In this document: one piece after another, positions 20,204 through 32,196 of the stretch
How positions within the stretch are numbered: the stretch's first letter is position 1
Layout: every line of letters starts with the position of its first letter
Source: Cordilura impudica
Taxonomy: Eukaryota > Arthropoda > Insecta > Diptera > Scathophagidae
NCBI GenBank assembly: GCA_963682025.1
Contig: OY821521.1
Location: 53,260,908 to 53,324,907 of the forward strand
Length of the DNA stretch: 64,000 bases
Reading direction: 5' to 3'
Program-made: the position numbers and the translations under genes
The notes under the pieces: model-generated
What the model was told of the DNA's origin: nothing
The model's input: the letters and a program-made list of their open reading frames with translations, nothing else
Database searches by the model: none

Positions 20204-21305
20204 CAAGTAAGAAAATTATAGTCGGTATTACCCGACTATACGATACCCCATACCATGCGTTTAGAGACCGCATCTCCTAGGTCTAAATAATTACATATAG
20301 AAAATAAGCATTAAACAGTTTTAACTCAACTGTGATTTTAGCATTATTAAGACCTATTTACTGTGATATTTTTATTTTGTATTCATACGATTATTTTTAT
20401 TAAATTATACATATAAGTGTTTTGTGTCGTCGATTAAAAAACCTGTGATAAAAATAATAAAAATAATGTAAATTTGACAGAGAAGGATTATTTATTTAAT
20501 AAAATATTCTCCCTTAGGAAGTAGGAAAAAAATACCAACGAAACGACGGAGTGAAACAATGATGTAAATAATCTTTTATTTCTATATGTACTTGACCTTG
20601 AAAGCCTGATTTAGAGAACTCTAAAGAAACAAATTAAATTATGAAATAGAAAAAGTTCGAAATCAAATTTTTTGGCATTGTTAATATTTTGTTTGCCTTT
20701 GAATACGAAAATATAAATATAGCATCCGATATGCAATATTTAGATGGGGACTAGGTCGAAAATGGACCCGGCCTGACATTTTTGGTAAGGTCACCTATTT
20801 TTTGCAAAAACATATACAAATCTAATTTGAGAAAAATCTGTTAATTTTTGTTCTGTTTTTTGATTGATTTAAGTGAAGATCGGAATTAGCTTCATAAGGG
20901 GGCTAATTTTTGGACTACTGATAAATCGATGTAATAAACATATACAAACCCAATTTAACCGGGACCTATATGATAATTTCGATATTATGGCAATTTAAGT
21001 CAATCTCATACGGATCATTTGTATTGGGATTAGGTCTGGACACGAACCAATTGTCACCAATTTTAACTCCGTTCATCATATGGCCGATAGAAGCTTATAC
21101 ACTAAATTTCATGAAAATATATTCATATTTGCGACCTGTAATTTGATTAAAAGATTTACATGGGTAGAGGGACATCGCTAAGTCGACTTAGAAAGTGATC
21201 CTGAATCGACCGGTATAATTAAAGATGGGTCTATGTCAAATATTTTTGGTAGTTACAAACATTAGCACAAAATCATTATACGCTGACCGAACAGTGGTAT
21301 AGGGT
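20204..21305 (+). repeat. Interspersed repeat family R1, copy c, with ~0.4 kb insertion
   Basis: The left end is AGCAAGTAAGAAAATTATAG and the right end ACAGTGGTATAGGGTGC. About 20320-20715 has no counterpart in copies b and e, so it is an insertion of unrecognised AT-rich sequence. The GGACGG run is reduced compared with copy b. Confidence 0.75.
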
Positions 21306-21876
21306 GCAAAAATTGATGATAAAATAAGAGAATTAATTCTGCACCTTCTGTAAATATAACTAAACCAACACTGATCCTGTTAACTAACATCTGATAACAC
21401 TAGCCAACAAGGTTTTGGACTGGAGCAACCAAATATCTATCCCAGGGTAAACAATAAATGTTTTTATTCGTTTTTTACATAAAAAATTATTAGTTTATTT
21501 AAAAATCAATGAATTTTCAAAAGTGAATGGCGTTATTTGAACGTCGTTTGTTTGTTGTTGGTTCGGTTTCAAGTACTAGAGTCCAGCAATAGTCTCTCAG
21601 CCTGCTTTTGTCCCAAAATCCTTGATAATTTCTTTCAATTTTCATTAAATCTTGTTGAGCACGCTCTCCTTGATTGTCGCTCACCGCACCTAGATTTTGT
21701 GGAAGAAAATCTAAATGCGAATGAAGAAAATGCATTTTGAGTGACAATCGTCCACCTAATTCGTGATAATTATTCAATAATTTTAATTTTAGTTCGGCTT
21801 GAAGTCATAAATTTTAATAAAATTAAATAAAACAGAATTGTTTTAAATTTTACTATTAATTTTGGTTTATTTAAAA

Positions 21877-21915
21877 CCCAATATTTCGATCGAAATCTTC
21901 GATCATCTTCAGGGG
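21877..21915 (-). ncRNA. Hammerhead-like motif, left arm
   Basis: Read on the minus strand: CCC, CTGAAGA, stem II GATCG...CGATC, GAA, palindromic ATAT, T, GGG. CCC and GGG can pair as stem I. The same CUGAAGA variant occurs in the PLE at 13933. The conserved U7 of the canonical hammerhead is A here, so activity is uncertain. Confidence 0.45.
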
Positions 21916-22180
21916 ATCTATTTAATGAAATATGTATAAAAACAAATAACACAATAAATACAAGATATACATATAAAAACGGATAATACATTTATCACAA
22001 AAAGTTTAATTACATACATTTTTATAAAACAAATATTCCGCGATTATTTCTGTTTGTTGTTTGGTTTATTGTCACTTTGTGTTTGATTTTAATCTATATT
22101 TGTCAATTGTATGTCTGTAAACTTGAGCGCATTTGTCAGTATCAGTTTTGTATCCGTTTTTGTACCCTATACCACTATGT

Positions 22181-24495
22181 GAAAATTTATATATAAAAAA
22201 TAACATTCTCATCAAATTACGTTTACTTATGTAACAATTTTTATGTTAGCAATTCTTAAATATCATTTGAGGTTTTCTTAAATTCATTGAATTTAAATTA
22301 ATATTTTCTGTAGTGCGATTCTGTAAATTTCAAATTCAACGATCTGACAATCGCAAAATATATCGACAGCTATTGTTGTTTGCACTAAGGATTAAGTGAT
22401 TCACTAAGTACATACATCTTAACGACAGTCGACAAATCTGTTTTTCTATTTATTTAAATTGTAAACTAGTGGCACCTCTGTCAAAATAAGTGAAAAAAAG
22501 AATAGAAAAAAACAAATTAGTTTGTGTTTGACAGGATGATTTTATGTTTATGTTTAATATCTTTTTTTTTTACTAATATTTCTGTTTATTTATTTGAAAA
22601 TGAAATAATGAATTGAATATGCTATTTAATTTTTTTATTTATATAAAAAAGTTTTCTAATAAAAGCAAAATATTTTCACTATTTTATGATTTTTATTTAT
22701 GTATGACGACATTTCAACCTAAAAATTTAAATAAACAACACAAAAATGGTTGCCGTTTAGATAACAACAACAGCTGACTTTAACAATAGCGAATATCGTT
22801 TAAAAATTTTACTGATAATTTTGCAATTTTCTTTTTTTTTTACGATTCGACTATCGTTAAAAGAAGTTACTGAATCGCGGTACTGAAAAGCTATTAATTT
22901 CTCCTTAATGTCAATATTTTTTTTAAATGTAAAAATTTTTTAAATGTAAACATAGGTATTTGGTGTTTCTTTTTTTGGAATTTCAATTTGTGTTTAACGA
23001 ATAAAATTTATATATTAAAGATGCAATTGATGTCTTCTAAATGTAAAATTATAATTTCCGACGTTTTGATATGATTTTCTGAAATTCAATTAATATTTTC
23101 TAATTTATAATTGGAAATTTTTAATTCCAGTTTTTAGAATTGATATTTTCTTAAATTTGAATGGAAAATTTAAAAAGTGCAATTTTGTATTTATGTGAAT
23201 AATAATGCTTTATTAATTATAAACAATTTTTAAAAATTAGATGTAATCGCAATCAGATATTTTGTAGGTAAAGCAGAATAATAGTTCTATATAACTATGT
23301 AGAACTGTTTTGAAAGCAAAAAACTCATTGATGAACTCGGTAACTCTATTTTGTAAAGACAACAAAAAGTTAACATGCCAAACTTATGTTCATATTTGTA
23401 AAAGAATAATGAAAAAACGTATGAAATAAAAGACCAGCCCGTGTATACTCTTAACATTGTTCTGTATGATATCTAGTTGAAAATATTGACATTCATGTTA
23501 AAATAGAAATAACTATTGCAAAGCTAATTAGAACAAAAATTGTGGCGCCATCTACTGTGTCATAGTTACACTGAGCAAAATGAAGTGACACTCTGTTAAT
23601 GCAAAAGAAATGTATTTTCCCCACAACAAAATATTGCAGAATTTTATGTAAATAAAATAATATACCGATTTATTTCTAACATGCAGTTACTATGAATATA
23701 CATACATACATATATATAATACATGTATATTATTTGTATTATTTAATACAACATCAAACGTTATTCTTGTGTTTTTCTCTTTAAATAAATTAATACATAA
23801 ATTTTTTTTGCTAAATTTACATTTGGGCAATTCATAACAGGTGTTGTATATTGTATGTTGTATTGAAATACACAATACAATCATTTGTTGTGAACACTCA
23901 GTTGTATTTTCATACTGTAAAACGCTTTCTTTTGTAATTTTCGATCCAACGAGGAAAGACCGCTTCGTCGCTTCTGCTATTTTGTATAAGAGAAAACACT
24001 TGTTAGTGTTTGCTTTTTGGTCGTGAGATATACCCTGGAGTTTTAGTTACGTACCTCTTGCATTTTAATTTATAATGAAAAAAAAAAAATGTTAAATGTT
24101 TTGGTTGGTACTGAAAGAGAAAATACATACTAAAAATATAAACATTAATTTTTATATAAATAAACTTATCGATGTATTTGCGTTATTTGCATTATTTGCC
24201 ATATTTTATTTTATAATTATTTATGCTGATAAAATTCTATGAATTTGTTTTTTCTTTTTCATAAAAACTGGCATTCACTTGGAACTGATATGTTATGATA
24301 CAATATACAACATTTACTAAACATAGCAAATGAAGTTGGATCGTGTATCAGATTTTTCAGTGAAAATTACCAACAACAATTTTACACTATTGTAAAGTGA
24401 TACACGATACAACAGATACAACGATACATTACCCATTGTGAATTGCCCAATTGTTTTTTTTTTTATTAACAACTAGGTATTTTAGCATTATTTGG
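22181..24495. other. Very AT-rich DNA inside R1 copy d, nothing recognised
   Basis: No protein domain or RNA was found. Segments around 23540-23670 and 23775-23815 resemble 42230-42370 and 48000-48045, so part of this belongs to a longer repeat associated with R2 whose limits I could not fix. Confidence 0.4.
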
Positions 24496-25332
24496 TTTAG
24501 ATGTTGGTGAATTTTTACTCCCTTTATATTAACTCGTAGTGTCTGCTTGTCGAAAAAATTTTGGATCGCTTCTAACCACTTTCCCGTGACGCAATCGATC
24601 TGAAATTTTGCAGGCAGGCTCGTGGCAATGACAGAAATTATCTAACAAATTTTTTTAGTGATGCCAAAACAATGGAAACTTTTAAATTTTTCTACCAGAA
24701 TTGATAAAAAAAAATGTACAAAGGGTTTGTTTTTATTATTATTATATTATTACCACAACGACCACAAAAACGACAAGTCCAGCTATGACAACAATGCAAC
24801 ATTTAGAATAACAACAAGAACAATATAGAAATATCATGTTTTTCATTTTTTTTTTACTTTTTCAGAGATTTCCCTGGACCTGCTCTACCGGTTTTAATGA
24901 TTTTTGCAATAGAAATCTTCCCATAAATTTGGTGAATCATTCTCACTAAAAATGATCACCCTAGCTGTCCTATTGAAGGCGTGATCGTGACAAGAACAAC
25001 ATAGAAAATTATATTTTTTCAAGCCTTTTTTTAGTTCTTCATTCAAATCTCGGGCCCTAATCGCCCGATTTTGACGATTTTAAATAGCAAACTTCTCAGG
25101 ATGTTAGTGAATCATTTTTTATGTCAGCGAGTACCCTAGCTGCCCGATTGATGCCGTCATCGTGATTTCCACAGACGGACAGACGGGCAGACGGACATCG
25201 CTATATCAACTCCGGTTGTTATAAGGATCACAAATATATATATTTTATGGGGTCCAAAATTTTTTTTCTAATTATTACAAACGGAATGACAAACTTATAT
25301 ATACCCTCTGCACACTGGAGTGGAGGGTATAA
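24496..25332 (+). repeat. Interspersed repeat family R2, copy 1
   Basis: The ~830 bp unit is shared with 40296-41116 and 48049-48892. It starts near TTTAGATGTTGGTGAATTTT. It has an internal CAGACGGACAGACGG run and the conserved ATCGCTATATCAACTCCGG, and ends ACTGGAGTGGAGGGTATAA. Short frames recur between copies but are frame-disrupted and have no known domain. Confidence 0.8.
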
Positions 25333-25526
25333 AAATGCCACTCAAATTTGGTTTATGGTTATTTGCTATATCCAATTAGTTGGACCGAAGAGATAGGGTC
25401 TCTAAACCATGGTATAGGGTCTCGTATAGTCGGGGTAGACCGACTATAATTTTCTTACTTGTTATATGTATGTATATTTTGTATTTATTGTGTTATTTGT
25501 TTTTATACATATTTCATTAAATAGAT

Positions 25527-25565
25527 CCCCTGAAGATGATCGAAGATTTCAATCGAAATATTGGG
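25527..25565 (+). ncRNA. Hammerhead-like motif, right arm
   Basis: The inverted counterpart of 21877-21915: CCC, CTGAAGA, stem II (with one G-to-A change weakening it), GAA, ATAT, T, GGG. Confidence 0.4.
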
Positions 25566-27339
25566 TTTTAAATAAACAAAAATTAATAATAAAATTTAAA
25601 ACAATTCTGTTTTAAATTAATTAATTAAAGTTATCTAACAACAAAAAAAAAAGGTCAACTATACACATATATTATTAATTATTCAATAATTCAGAAACAA
25701 TTTGTCTGTAGTTTCACTCTTATTGTTTCTAAGAAAACTGTCCACATGCTCTTGAAAGATTTGCAAGGCTGTATATTCTTTCTCCAATAAACATTGTGAA
25801 AAATTATCATAATTCAATAGCTTCCTGATCTGAGGGCCAACAAATATGCCTTCTTTGATTTTAGCATATGAGATATTAGAAAAACCGCTTACAAATATTT
25901 AAATGCTGCACCATCTTTGTCCAGAGCCTTGACAAAGTTCTTAAAAAGGCCCAATTTTATGTGCAGCGACGGAAGAAGAACGTCATTTGGATCAATTAAT
26001 GGTTTATTTGAAATGTTTTGTTTTCCTGGTGAATACACAGTTCTTTTTGGCCACTCTGTTCTGACGTAGTGATGAAGCTCGACTATCCCATAGACAAAGG
26101 AAACAACAATATTTTGTGAAACCTCATTGTATACCAGTCAACAAACCTTTGACCTGAAACAGATTAATTTACAGTTATTTACGATGGTCTATACTATATA
26201 TACAAAAAAATTTAAATCACACACCTTAAGGTCACCACAGGTCTTCCATTGTATTTGAGTAATGTCAAAATTTCAGTCATTGATTCGAAATTTTCGTTTG
26301 TATTAATGGCAATTATGCAATAGAAGAGTCTTTAAACTGTACTTAGAGCCACTAATAAATAATCTTCATTCAGTTTTGTCATATGGCTGCTTAATTTTTG
26401 AAATAAACCATCAACATCAGCGCAGTATAGAATAGTGTTTCTTTTCAAAATATGCTGCCAATTCCAAGCTTCTATCTCTATAGATTGTTATATTTGTCCC
26501 AACCGCAAGATGTTTCCACCGCTGCATGCATGAAGCTAGTAATTCTGCGTTTTGCTTCGTTAAATGTAAATCCCGAATTAGATCATTCAGCTCAGCTTGA
26601 GTCACTAAATGGCGTTCGTCATCAGCCTTATATAAACTACCACTGCTGGTGAAAGATATTTCGGACTTACTGCTCATAGCACTAGAAATGACTGGTAATG
26701 GATCATTTGGTGGACGTTGAACTGGTTCGGAAACCGATGGGACATTCGCATAAGTAATATTTTTCAGATTTTTCATGTTGAATCCAGCAAATTTTGTTAA
26801 ACAGAAATAACAATAGGTTTGGTACTTGACTCTCTTCAAAGTACTGGAATTGAAAAATCGAAATAGATCTTCTTGCCATTTGACCACTTGTATAAAACAG
26901 TTCTGCAACTATTGTAAAAGATTTTTGGTGTCCAAGTTTCTGACAGCAAAATCAAAATAATGTAAATATGCATATTTTAATGATTCTGATATTGCAGTTC
27001 CTTTTTTTTTCAGTCAAATATTCACCACACATAAAGCAAAAATAGCTTGAATCAGTAACACACGATCTCCATGACATGCTTAAACGTCACAATTATGAAG
27101 ATTTAGAATGAATGTGGGCTTTTGTCAAATTAATAATTGTGAAATTGTAGTGTCAGTATTGACTGTTTTACAGTATTGCCAGCATGCGATAAAAAATGAA
27201 CAAAACGTGAAAGCACAATTTAAGCCAGATTCGAATTCAGCTCACCCAGAATAGTTAAAAAACATGCTTCGTTTCTGCAGTAAATTTTTTTTCTTAATTT
27301 GTTGACCATTGTTACAGACTAATGTGGGACATTGAGCAA

Positions 27340-27800
27340 GCTACATAATTTAGTTTGTTTTGACAAAGACTGGAGGCAGAGAACCTCGAGAATTTTTGCA
27401 AAAATTAAAGTAAATTTCCGAAATCAAAAAACCACAAATGAAATTCAATAACTACAAAGTAGTTTGAAATGATATTGAACGATCGGAGAATGAAAGTGCA
27501 TAAATTAACTGTAGGCATCTCAACTGAGCGGGTACACATCACCTTTTACATGTACATTGCGATGGCCATCATGTTCACCAGATTTGGCTCCCTCGGTTTA
27601 CTTTCTATTTCTAAACCCGGAAAAAGATTTGCTAGCAACGAAGAGGTGAAGTTGATGGCTCATTTACTATAAACAGGGTATGGAAGCTATTGATTATAGC
27701 TGGGAAAAGAGTATCGAGCTAAATGAAGATTATGATGAGAAATTTGAGAAAACTTTTCCCATTTTTACTATGCTTTCTTTGTCAGGTCGGATTATTCTGA
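27340..27800 (+). pseudogene. Internally deleted mariner transposase relic
   Basis: LNDRRMKVHKLTVGISTERVHITFYM (27470-27550) is the mariner linker region. It is joined by deletion to CSPDLAPSVYFLFLNP, the third catalytic block. There Asp of PSDY is replaced by Val. RFASNEEVKLMAHLL follows, then a frameshifted C-terminus. The first two catalytic Asp blocks are deleted. It is related to the relic at 4868, with the shared ISTERVHITFYM segment. Confidence 0.65.
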
Positions 27801-28871
27801 GACAGCCGTCGTATAAGCAAATTAATTATTAATTTCAATAAAACATTTAGATTTTAATTAATAATCAAGCAATTTATATAAAACTTATTTTTATGATAGT
27901 CATAAAAAAAAATTAACTGTGAATTTATAAAACTCAAGAAGCATCAATCAATTTTGAAGATTTACATACTTCGAAAAAACCATAAAAATAGGTTTATATG
28001 TACTTATACACTGGGATAATAAATTATGTGACACCTGTAGTTGCACCATAAAACAACGAAACAAAAACACTAAATTACAATGTTCGTTCGTAAGAAAATT
28101 CATTATCTATAAAAACTTATTTATTAAAATGACCAAAGTATCGACCAATTTATGTGTAGAAATATAAAACTATAAATAAGAAATAAGACAATCTCGAACA
28201 AAAAAGCTACAATTTACAGTCAATATGATTTTTATGGTTATAATAAGAACTTTCACATTAATATTATTTTAACGATATTTTCCTTTTTTCCCTTTCGCTT
28301 TGGTTGTTGCCGTTGTTGTAGTTGTTGGGTTATGCTATAATACAACCAGATAATTGAAGTACCTATAAAAACGAAGATATTTTTAACAAGATATAACCAA
28401 ATTATGCATGAAACATGAAAGAACATTGACAGTAAGCGGAGCGAAAGGAAAATAAATTTGAAAAAAAAAATATTGTATTTATTATCATGACATAAAGATT
28501 TAAATCTACAGAAATAAACTTTTCTGTTAATAAGCATTTATTCATGTATTTAAAGCAGAAAATAATGCAGTTATAAATAGTGTCATTATTGTTTTCTTAA
28601 TATTTATTCATTTTGCGACAAAATCTATATAGTAAATTTTTAGTTCTATATTTAAGCAATATGCGGGCACGGAGGAGTGTGAAAATTGGCTTAGTTATAG
28701 TTCATATGATTCAAAAGTGGGCAAAATCAAAAAACGTTAAAATCAAAAAACGCCAAAATCAAAAATCGTTAAAATGAAAAATTGCCAAATGATATTCTAA
28801 ATTCAAGTTCAATAGTTAAGTGTTGCCAGATTTAGTGTGAAAAATCCATGATCTTCATGGGCAGCTATATG
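27801..28871. other. AT-rich DNA with a small ~18-bp tandem motif, otherwise nothing recognised
   Basis: About 28725-28795 repeats the pattern AAAATCAAAAAACG(TT/CC) four times. The rest carries no identifiable feature. Confidence 0.4.
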
Positions 28872-29266
28872 TAAAGGGTTTTTCAACAGGGATGCTACAA
28901 AAGTAGAAAGACAGGGACAGCAGACGACGCCATATTTCTTGCCGCTCTTTTGACATTTCTCTTCAGTAAGATTTGCCATTTCATGATGGAAAGATATACG
29001 AGCCAACAACGAGTCGAAATTATTAAAATTTACTACCGAAATTCGGAGTCAGTGGCCTCAACGTTAAGAGCGCTACGTCCAATTTATGGTCGTCATAATC
29101 GTCCTAGCAGATCAACAATTGAGCGTCTAGTGGAAAAATTTGAATCCACAGGCACAGTACAAAATGTTCCCGTGCCAGTGAGACAAAGAGGTGCCCGTAG
29201 TGTCGAGAATATTGCTGCTGCTGAGGCTTCAGTTGAAGAAAGCCCAAATGTGTCTCTCACACGTCG

Positions 29267-29304
29267 CACAGTGGCGCCATTTGAGTTTTTTCGTTGCAAA
29301 AATC
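29267..29304 (+). promoter_or_regulatory. Transib A left terminus: heptamer, 22-nt spacer, nonamer-like
   Basis: CACAGTG at 29267-29273, then 22 nt, then GCAAAAATC at 29296-29304. The heptamer equals the V(D)J recombination signal heptamer consensus. The nonamer-like block resembles ACAAAAACC at 6 of 9 positions and is repeated at the other end. Confidence 0.75.
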
Positions 29305-29501
29305 ATATCTTTTGAACCGAATAACATAATTGAACAGTTTAAACAGCATATCATAGATAACTGTTCAGCCTATGAAATGAGCGTTCGGAAAGGGTGCTAC
29401 GCTTTTTATGGTAACTAAAAAAAATTATTTGTTTTGATTTATCGTCATTTTTCAGACATATTGCAATTAATACTGTAATTAATATGCAATTTTTAATTTT
29501 G

Positions 29502-30003
29502 TTTAAATGGTGCGTGGTAAAGAAGAAGAAAGCATATATTTCAAAAATTCATAACTGCACTGTATTCTTAATCGGACCGGTTTCTGGCATTTCAGCCTTC
29601 ATCAGCGATTTATTGAACATTGTGATAATTGTTATGTTTTAATTGAATAGATTGTTTCTATATGAAAATTTTTTCTACTTAGGGCGGCCGTGAGGTTTTG
29701 AACCGTGAACCTTCACATACACTCGTACTTGCACTTTTTGGTCAGCGCTTTAACACACTCACCTAAAGTCAGGCCTACGAGCAGTGTGGTTAGTTTTCAG
29801 TTTTCGTACCATACAGCTTTACTTTGTATTAATTTCAGAAGATACAACTCTGTCCAAACAAACAATCGTTATTTTTTGAATTTTTGAATATTTTTTGCAT
29901 TTATCTTCTAATTTCCACTATTCTCAGGTCCGATTAAGAATACAGTGCAGTTATGAATTTTTGAAATATATGCTTTCTTCTTCTTTACCACGCACCATTT
30001 AAA
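29502..30003. mobile_element. Ribozyme-bearing short repeat, foldback copy inside Transib A
   Basis: 29926-29502 is a near-identical inverted copy of 16347-16770. It is followed immediately by a second, partial copy in the opposite orientation (29927-30003) containing only the last ~77 bp. This produces 77-bp perfect inverted terminal repeats (29502-29578 / 29927-30003). The partial copy starts within 4 nt of the predicted hammerhead cleavage position. The tRNA-like boxes and the complete hammerhead are retained in the inner copy. The layout recalls Penelope-like insertions with a partial inverted terminal repeat. Confidence 0.75.
29570..29610 (-). ncRNA. Hammerhead ribozyme, canonical core (copy 2)
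   Basis: The 41-nt motif is identical base for base to 16662-16702: AATCG, CTGATGA, GGC...GCC, GAA, ACCGGT, C, CGATT. Identity across the whole catalytic motif in two separated copies, while the flanks differ by several changes, is consistent with recent mobility or selection. Two copies cannot distinguish these. Confidence 0.8.
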
Positions 30004-30103
30004 AAAAAATTATTTTTACATTTTTAGATTGTTTCTATTTTTTTTCTTTAGGGTTTTATGTTTTTAATTAAAAAAAAATTACTTCTCTGTTCAATTAATT
30101 TTT

Positions 30104-32196
30104 TCAATTTTCTGTAAAATATTCATCAAAATTCGTAAGAGAAGGTATATCTAAAAGACTAATCATTTCTAAACTATAATTATTATCTAACTCTATTCGT
30201 GACTTCACATGCCGCTGGGAAGAAATAAATGGATAAATGGTCCTCATTTTGCCTTACCCTTGATGCTTTGAATGTGTTCTGCAATCTATATTTTATATAA
30301 AATTTGTTAAGAGACTCCTGTGCTTCTTCAGAAAACTCTCCAATTGGCAAAGACTGGTACTCAATTATATCTTTGCCATGCGCCAATATTTTATGGACGG
30401 TCGGGGTCAACTTCTTCTGTGGATACATTTCTGCTAAAAGAGATGGAGTTTTCGATGCATATTCTCCATATTTTGTAGAATTGACATTTTCTTTGCAGTT
30501 AAAAACATTCAAGATCGTTCTCAATCTTTTCACGATTTGATTGTCAATTCCAGTGATTCTAGTTACTGCCTCAACGTTTTCAAAACATCTCCTAGAAGTG
30601 TTTGCATCGTTTGAGTTACCGTATCCATGCTTGGGACAGTCTACTTTTAGTCCAACTTGTTTAAAAAAAGCATCCTGTATTTGCTTCTTTCTGATCTTTT
30701 CCTTATCCTTTATTGATGTATTTTCATCGAAGTTTTCCTCCTCTTGTGGTAGGGTATACGCCAGTTTTAGCAAGAACTCCATACACCTTATCCTTGCGTG
30801 CAATGGTGATATTCCATATTCGTAACTCTCCTCGTTTGTAGAATCGTTTAAATTACCAAAGTTCTTCTGACTCTTTTTGCAAATCGGGCATGACAATGTT
30901 GAGGTTGTTCCTGTCAGTTCGTTTACGACTTTTCCGTCAACCATGGTCAGGTGGAACTCGTAATTGCATTCAATATATTTTCCTTCTCCAATTTGCAGCT
31001 TTGTCGGCTTAATCTTGCTTATTTGTTCTTCAATGTCCTTCACCGTGGTCCTTATGAGTTCTGCCGATTCCCTTGCAAACTGAAACATTATTGGTCGGCA
31101 ATAATGCACTGATGACGGACGTGGATTTTTCCAATATAGGGAAACATCAGATTTTAGCTGCAAAGGAACAACAGATGCCATAAACATATTTCCGTCCGAT
31201 ATTGTAGCGTCATCGGAAGATATCCTTTGCTTATAAACGCTTTGTCCGGATGATCCATCGCAGCCCCATTTGCTGATCAATGTCAGTTTCTCAGGAAGAA
31301 TTTTCACCTCATTTTCAGGAAGACTCTCCAACAACCGTTTTGCTGTATGGCCCATGAGATCCTGCAGATTGGCTTTCACAGAGACTTCCGTAAACTCCGT
31401 ATGCAGAGTCGTGAATTTATTTTGGCTTGCGTAATATGCTTGTATCCTGGTGAAACGTCAGCCACGTGTCGCCTCAAGGATGCCCGTAATATCTCATATT
31501 TTTCTTTGAAAAGTTGTAAGTCCATAAACAAGGCCAAGGCTTCTTCGGCACCATACTTTTTAATGTGTGCGTTTGTGGGAATGCTTTCCTTAATCCTTTT
31601 TAGTCGCAGTGGGCTTGCATCAGCAACAGATTTTGTAATCTGCGACCTAACTCTTTCACTATCCTTTGTATATTTAATAGACAGCGCGTCCGATAAATGC
31701 TTCGTGGTCAAGTCATTGGTGGCATCGGCAAGTTTCCTCTTTCTTGTGAAAATTGAACACTCCTCAATACTTTCCTTCCTTTTGCTTCTCTGGTTGATGT
31801 GGTGGGTTTATCTACTGCCAATATATCCAGGATGGTGTCTTCATTAAGCCAGTCCTCGTATTTGGAGTTGAAGTTCTGAATGGTTCGATTAGATTTCACC
31901 CATTTTACCTTAATATTTGCATATATCAGATAAAAATTATTTTTTATAATTTCGCATCTCTCAATATATCCGTATAAGCTACCAAGTTCTTCTAAAGCAA
32001 CTTCCGTGAAAAACTTTGGTGTGGTTGACCTTCTAAACAGTTCAAATAATTTTAAATTGTTCAACGCCATGGTTACAGTACTTGTTGCGCCAACTTTCAG
32101 TCGTAGACTAATCGAGGCATTATGCTTATTTTCCAATATATGCTTATTTTCCAATATATATGCTACCATGCCTAAAAATTTACCTGTTCCCTGCAT
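30104..32196 (-). pseudogene. Transib A transposase (RAG1-like core), frameshifted
   Basis: The minus-strand remnant is about 690 codons in four frame segments. The N-terminal part is 32196-31708. SDALSIKYTKDSERVRSQIT...GAEEALALFMDLQL lies at 31711-31376. The core from 31379 holds LQDLMGHTAKRLLE, then SKWGCDGSSGQSVYKQ with the first catalytic Asp (compare RAG1 Asp600 in SCDGMGDVSE). CPICKKSQ is a CX2C zinc motif, and SPLHARIRCMEFLLKLAY and NSNDANTSRRCFEN follow. GEFSEEAQESLNKFYIKYR holds the catalytic Glu (RAG1 Glu962 in GNESGNKLFRRFR). After a shift near 30215 the C-terminus runs to a stop at 30104. I could not place the second Asp. Frameshifts at about 31708, 31378 and 30215 make it inactive. 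There is no intron where Transib B has one. Confidence 0.85.

Larger units (their letters stand above)
22162..25462 (-). repeat. Interspersed repeat family R1, copy d, split by insertions
   Basis: Only the two ends survive. TACCCTATACCACTATGTG (22162-22180) is one terminus. About 25333-25462, ending in GACCGACTATAATTTTCTTA, is the other. Everything between is insertion. Confidence 0.6.
21783..25676. mobile_element. Inverted-repeat element with hammerhead-like arms, carrying nested R1 and R2 repeats
   Basis: It is flanked by identical 15-bp AATTATTCAATAATT at 21768-21782 and 25677-25691, which I read as a target-site duplication. It has ~145 bp inverted arms (about 21831-21974 and 25463-25613), each carrying a hammerhead-like motif. 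The interior is mostly later insertions: an R1 copy (22162-25462), itself split by unrecognised DNA and by R2 (24496-25332). Long inverted terminal sequences with ribozyme motifs are reported for Penelope-like elements. No reverse transcriptase was found inside. Confidence 0.6.
21517..27077 (-). pseudogene. Repetitive arthropod zinc-finger-like family gene, split and degraded
   Basis: Minus-strand coding remnants run from MSWRSCVTDSSYFCFMCGEY (ATG at 27077) through CYFCLTKFAGFNMKNLKNI. They continue through a DDERHLVTQAELNDLIRDL block (about 26600), HYVRTEWPKRTVYSPGKQ and LPSLHIKLGLFKNFVKALDK (about 26060-25900). After an insertion comes LNNYHELGGRLSLKMHFLHS with YQGFWDKSRLRDYCWTL, ending at 21517. 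I recognise these blocks from an abundant, unnamed arthropod repetitive gene family with CX2C pairs. Its function is unknown to me. A transposon origin is inference from its copy number. The frame is shifted several times and split by a 3.9 kb element (21783-25676). Reading across the 15-bp target duplication restores continuity. Confidence 0.65.
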
